Assembly (NCBI GenBank): GCA_023846275.1
Contig: CM043875.1
Location: 7,142,626 to 7,206,625 of the forward strand
Source of the DNA: Vanilla planifolia
Taxonomy: Eukaryota; Streptophyta; Magnoliopsida; Asparagales; Orchidaceae
Length of the DNA stretch: 64,000 nt
Direction: 5' to 3'
Part shown: one piece after another, positions 60,301 to 64,000 of the stretch
Position numbering within the stretch: position 1 is the first letter of the stretch
Layout: each line of letters begins with the position of its first letter
Made by a program: the position numbers and the translations under genes
The notes under the pieces: generated by a model
Told to the model about the DNA's origin: nothing
What the model saw: only the letters and a program-made list of their open reading frames with translations
Database searches by the model: none

Positions 60301-61470
60301 TACCAATGTCGGCTACATTCACACTTTTCTCTACCAATAATGCATCTCTTAAGCTAACTTTATTTTGGTTTTCCTCTTTTCCCCTTGCACCATCTTTTAC
60401 ATGTTGGTACACCATGGAAGCATTAAGTGGCTGCTGATGAATTCTATTCAGGATTTCAGCTTGTTGTAGTTGTTGTGCCCTTCTAGTAGTTTGATATTCC
60501 TCACAACTACTTAAATTCCTTGGTTTAACTGGTATCAACTTCCTCCCCTCCACTGCAGCACCACTTGAGACATCAATGCACTCCAGCACTTTGAGTCATT
60601 ATCCCCTTGTTTCCCTCAGCACATTTTTCTATTTATTATTTTGAGCTTTCAACATTTCACATTCCATATCTGTGTTAATTCCAGCATCTACCTCTCCCTC
60701 TTCAGCTGATGAGATTAGCTCTATGCCCATTGTTAGCCCCAAGTGTAGTAACAGCTAGTACAACATTCTTACTGGCTGATCCAGTATTTCTCAATAGAAG
60801 TGGGTGATAATTGAGCTGAAGCTTTTATTTTCTTATTAAGCTTACGTGACTTGCTTCCAGCCATTTCCAGTAACTTCAAACACAGCAGCTATCACTACCA
60901 TAACCAACAATTTGCAAGCAATTTCTATAGTTGCACTTACAGCAACTTAATAATCTCATAACAAATTACAAGATACAGATCTCTTCCAAGCAATTTCAAC
61001 ATAAAATTTACAAGTACTGAACTCCAATTTCAATTTGACAGAAGAAATTGTCCTCCATCATCAATGAATTTCAATTTTGCTCTGCTTCAAAATTACGTCG
61101 CATAGGCCTTGGTGATGCTCCAACACACCTCTCGAGTTTGCGCCCATTGTGCAGCCCATCACTCGTCACACATTCTGCATGCAGTACACTAGCCTTGGTA
61201 AGCACGTGCGCAGAAACCGCATCGACGAAAGCGGCTCTGCTAAGCACAAGCATGCTCGTAAAGACTGCCAAAGCTAGCGGCCACCATGATTAGCACCTCT
61301 ACCAAGCCCAGGCAAGACAAACAATGAACTCTCCCTCAAATGAGGGAAGCATACCGCCACGGGCATCACCTGCCATCGGGGCTTCCCGCCGCCTAAAAAT
61401 TTGAAGTCTCCCACTTCACGCCACCTGAATCTCTCACCTCTTTCTTGAGATTATTTGTTCTCCAAATTCG

Positions 61471-62300
61471 ATGAAAGCCAAACCAAATTATTATGTTTGA
61501 GATTCTCTCCTGTAATCCTGTGTCCTGTCATATCTTAACTTTAAATTGTTAGGCTATAAAATATATTAAGTTAACTATCATTAGCTCGATAACAAAAAAT
61601 ATAAATGTATACGAAATCTCAAACATCAATTAATAATTAAAAAGTATGATTTTGTGATCACCAACTTCAAGGATATAATAATCAAATTACTCTCAACACA
61701 AGGTTGAAATAAACTAAAAATTCATCTTATTTGAAGACTTTTTTAGTTGTCTACAAATTACATTAAAAAAGTTTTTATCAAAAATGGTATTAGTAGGGAG
61801 ATCAATTACAAAAAAGTAAATTAAAAAAAGTATAATCAATATTGAAGGACAAGGAGTTAGATTCAAAGAGATTTATTCATCTAAAGAGTTCATTTGTAAA
61901 TGAGGTATCTCAAAAAATAACTTAATTTTATATTACATTTTTAATGCTTTAGATTACAAAATTAAAAGTTTATTAAAAAAAAAGCCTTGTATGTTAGTAA
62001 TCCTTTGCATAAGATTACATTAATGTTCTCCAAATCAAATTAACTTAATTTGTCTTAATTTACCTTACCATCATTTGAGTGCCACTTATAAGGGTGAGAT
62101 ATATAAATTTTAGCCAATCTAAAGTATAATCTAAGGCGTGCAAACTTGTTTTAAATTCTTGTATATTTATATTAAAAATTTATTACATAAGAGTCTTTAA
62201 ATTATAGAGTTATCTTATATGATTTTTTTTCTTTTAGTGAGTCATGACACAAATCAATTTATTTATTGGACTACTCAATTAAAAGATTTTTTTGAATTGA
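61471..62300. other. AT-rich spacer, unassigned
   Basis: No motif recognised. It may belong to the 5' part of the gypsy remnant that follows. Confidence 0.5.
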
Positions 62301-64000
62301 TAAATATCAAAAAACTTGTTTGCAATAGTGAAGCCAATAAGTTCAGCCAAAGTTTTCTAGGATAATACTTGATTTAAAGAGTAGACTCTAGGTAAAACTT
62401 CAATCACTTGTCATAAAATATAAACTGTCTTAATGATGAAGTACTATCATAAGTTCTATGATGAAGGCCTTCACATTAGATTTTATAGCTTAAGATAAGA
62501 TGAATTAATAATCACTAAATATCATAACCAATTTAATGACCTAATGCATAAGAATAGATGTCGTGACCAGATTAACGATTGGATAATTAGTTTACAAGAG
62601 AGCACAAAATGAAAATTAGAAATGATGTGGCCTTATATGACTCGCAAATTCTAGAAGATATCTTCTTCTTAGTTCCATATTCTAAAAGATAATAAAGGTT
62701 TATTCTCTCAATAAATAAATTTAAATTTCAAGGGGAGATGTCAAATGGCCTAAGTATACTATTGGACTTAAGATGTCACCTTTTACATCTAGCTAAAAAA
62801 ATACTTAAGAATTCTGTTACTAGTAATCCTAAAAAAAGAGAAGAAAAATATTATAAATGTAAAAAGTTAAGTCATATAATGTTTAATTATAAAATATTAA
62901 TTTGTGCTAAAGAAGAACAATAAAGTGATACATATGAGATATTTGAATTAGATACAATTATTATCAATGATGAAGATAATTATGATAAAGAAGATAATGA
63001 ACATATTAATATCATAAAATGTCTCTCCATATTTCAAGATAATGATGAACTTGAGATTAAAATTGAAGTGATTATTGATGATGATATAAATATTATTAAT
63101 GAGGAGCCTAAATATGAAGTAACAGGCACAAATGTCATTAGATATTTATCTATTTCCCAGGATGAGACAAAAGATTATAATTATAAAAACATCTTTTTAT
63201 ATTTATAGTTTGTTAAGATAAGAGAGTGAAGTTTGATATTGATGGTGCTAACATCTTGAATTTAATCTCCTCATATACTTTAAGAAGACTAAATCTAGAA
63301 ATTGAATCACATCCATAGTCTTTTTATGTTAGCTGGATTAATCACTCCTTATTTCTAATTACAATTGTATGCTTAGTTCCACTAAAAGTAAATAGAAAGA
63401 TAAAATATGGTATGATAGTCTTTTCATGAACATTACCTATAATTTGTTATATAGACCTTGTTTTCAAGACTTAGAAGTGGTTATGGTATAAAAAGCACAT
63501 ATGTTTTAAATTATAAAGGTTAAAATATAATGCACTTTCTTATGAAGCCTTTTAAAAAGGTTTCTCTCATCAAACAATCATTTGAATTGAAAGGAATAGT
63601 TATTGATAAAAAAAAGTTACAACTTATTATTATGTTTTCCATTAAAAAATATATAGTACTTTTTTTATGTAAGGGATGACCTAAAAATCAAATCCTATAA
63701 GATAGATAAAGTAGAATTAAATAATTTAAGAAGAGATAAATTTTTAAGGTACTTGCAACTAATAAACCTTTTTATCAAATTAAGACTCATATGAGTGCTA
63801 CACTTATTTTGAAATTATATAATCTTTCAAAGGTATTTATGATGTAACTAAAATAAAATATATAAAAAAAACTCTTAAATGTAATTATGTTTAATATTAG
63901 GATTAACTTGTATCCTTAAGCATTATGATTGCATATTTGTAGTGATAAATAGGTTTTTAAAATTAATCATTTAATTCCTTATAATAAAATTATTGATATT
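62300..64000 (+). mobile_element. Ty3/gypsy gag-protease remnant running off the right edge
   Basis: It includes a zinc-knuckle-like 'KYYKCKKLSHIMFNYK' (about 62850-62895), in which the second Cys, the His and the spacing remain. An acidic linker rich in D and E follows (62925-63120). Then 'NVIRYLSISQDE' and 'KNIFLYL' (about 63135-63210) and 'FDIDGANILNLISSYTLRRLNLEIESHP' (63230-63315, two runs) give the gypsy protease pattern 'L-x-IDGGSC-x-N-x-x-S...LVEKL-x-L...HP'. Stops are frequent. Pol would lie beyond 64000. Confidence 0.68.

Larger units (their letters stand above)
48720..61470 (-). mobile_element. L1-type LINE interrupted in RNase H by gypsy element G
   Basis: On the minus strand: a 5' region (about 61470-60865); ORF1 from an ATG at 60864, with 'VSLRDALL' and 'YMIVKVLQKKTGDHTMQV' (60589-60080); the endonuclease with 'DLGFMSNRYTW' and 'ERLDRALMNLKW' (about 58300-58150); RT with 'FRPISLYNIIYIIV' (57344 down) and a catalytic YAND at 56760-56749, where active RTs have YADD; and RNase H starting 'KWTPPTR' and 'INCDTTILGDVARIG' (about 56080-55912). 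RNase H resumes across element G at 49030-48720 with 'NAIMEAMHILKNK' and 'SDSITIILEI'. Stops and frameshifts are frequent. The outer ends are approximate. Confidence 0.82.

Noticed and set aside
1-64000. CRISPR arrays, operons, rRNA or tRNA genes
   Set aside because: No regularly spaced short repeats, no prokaryotic gene organisation and no recognisable rRNA or tRNA sequence were found by reading. A tRNA scan was not possible here.

Overview
The window is nuclear DNA of a flowering plant. The evidence is one plant-type, multi-exon S28 serine carboxypeptidase gene with GT-AG introns, embedded in L1-type LINEs, Ty3/gypsy and Ty1/copia retrotransposons. The very long TE-filled introns would suit a monocot with a large, AT-rich genome, but the clade is inference. 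I see no rRNA or tRNA genes, CRISPR arrays, bacterial genes or organellar genes.

The only host gene that reads as intact is an orthologue of plant EDA2-like serine carboxypeptidase S28. Its 14 coding exons run on the + strand from 1049 to 46157. They join in frame to 1476 nt (491 residues plus stop) with all splice phases consistent. Coding sequence is about 3% of the 45.1 kb span. Intron 7 alone is 17.8 kb, intron 9 is 8.5 kb, intron 5 is 5.2 kb and intron 2 is 4.7 kb.

Layout: 1-900, minus-strand LINE remnant abutting the promoter. 1049-8521, exons 1-5; intron 3 carries an exact 285-bp tandem duplication. 8522-13697, intron 5 with an inverted gag-protease-only LTR element (copy A). 13698-13899, exons 6-7. 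13900-31730, intron 7: an old minus-strand L1 LINE (about 14555-26900) cut by a solo gypsy LTR with perfect target-site duplication (15594-17387), a solo LTR of the copy-A family (copy C), and a complete plus-strand member of that family (copy B, 19907-23485). 31731-32076, exons 8-9. 32077-40613, intron 9: a minus-strand Ty3/gypsy pol remnant, an intronless sugar-transporter (STP-type) pseudogene, and a copia protease/pre-integrase remnant directly behind it. 40614-46157, exons 10-14.

Downstream of the gene, a 6.9-kb gypsy element with about 2.2-kb LTRs and a decayed chromodomain (49031-55911) sits inside the RNase H domain of another minus-strand L1 LINE (about 48720-61470). A plus-strand gypsy gag-protease remnant runs off the right edge.

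The most interesting observations are these. A small LTR family carries only gag and protease in two full copies with the same architecture, plus one solo LTR, all inside one gene. A hexose-transporter retropseudogene is fused or abutted to a copia pol remnant. Nested insertions can be removed on paper to restore the LINE reading frames. The peptidase gene remains open despite about 43.6 kb of introns. All homology calls were made by eye from translated motifs; no database search was run.
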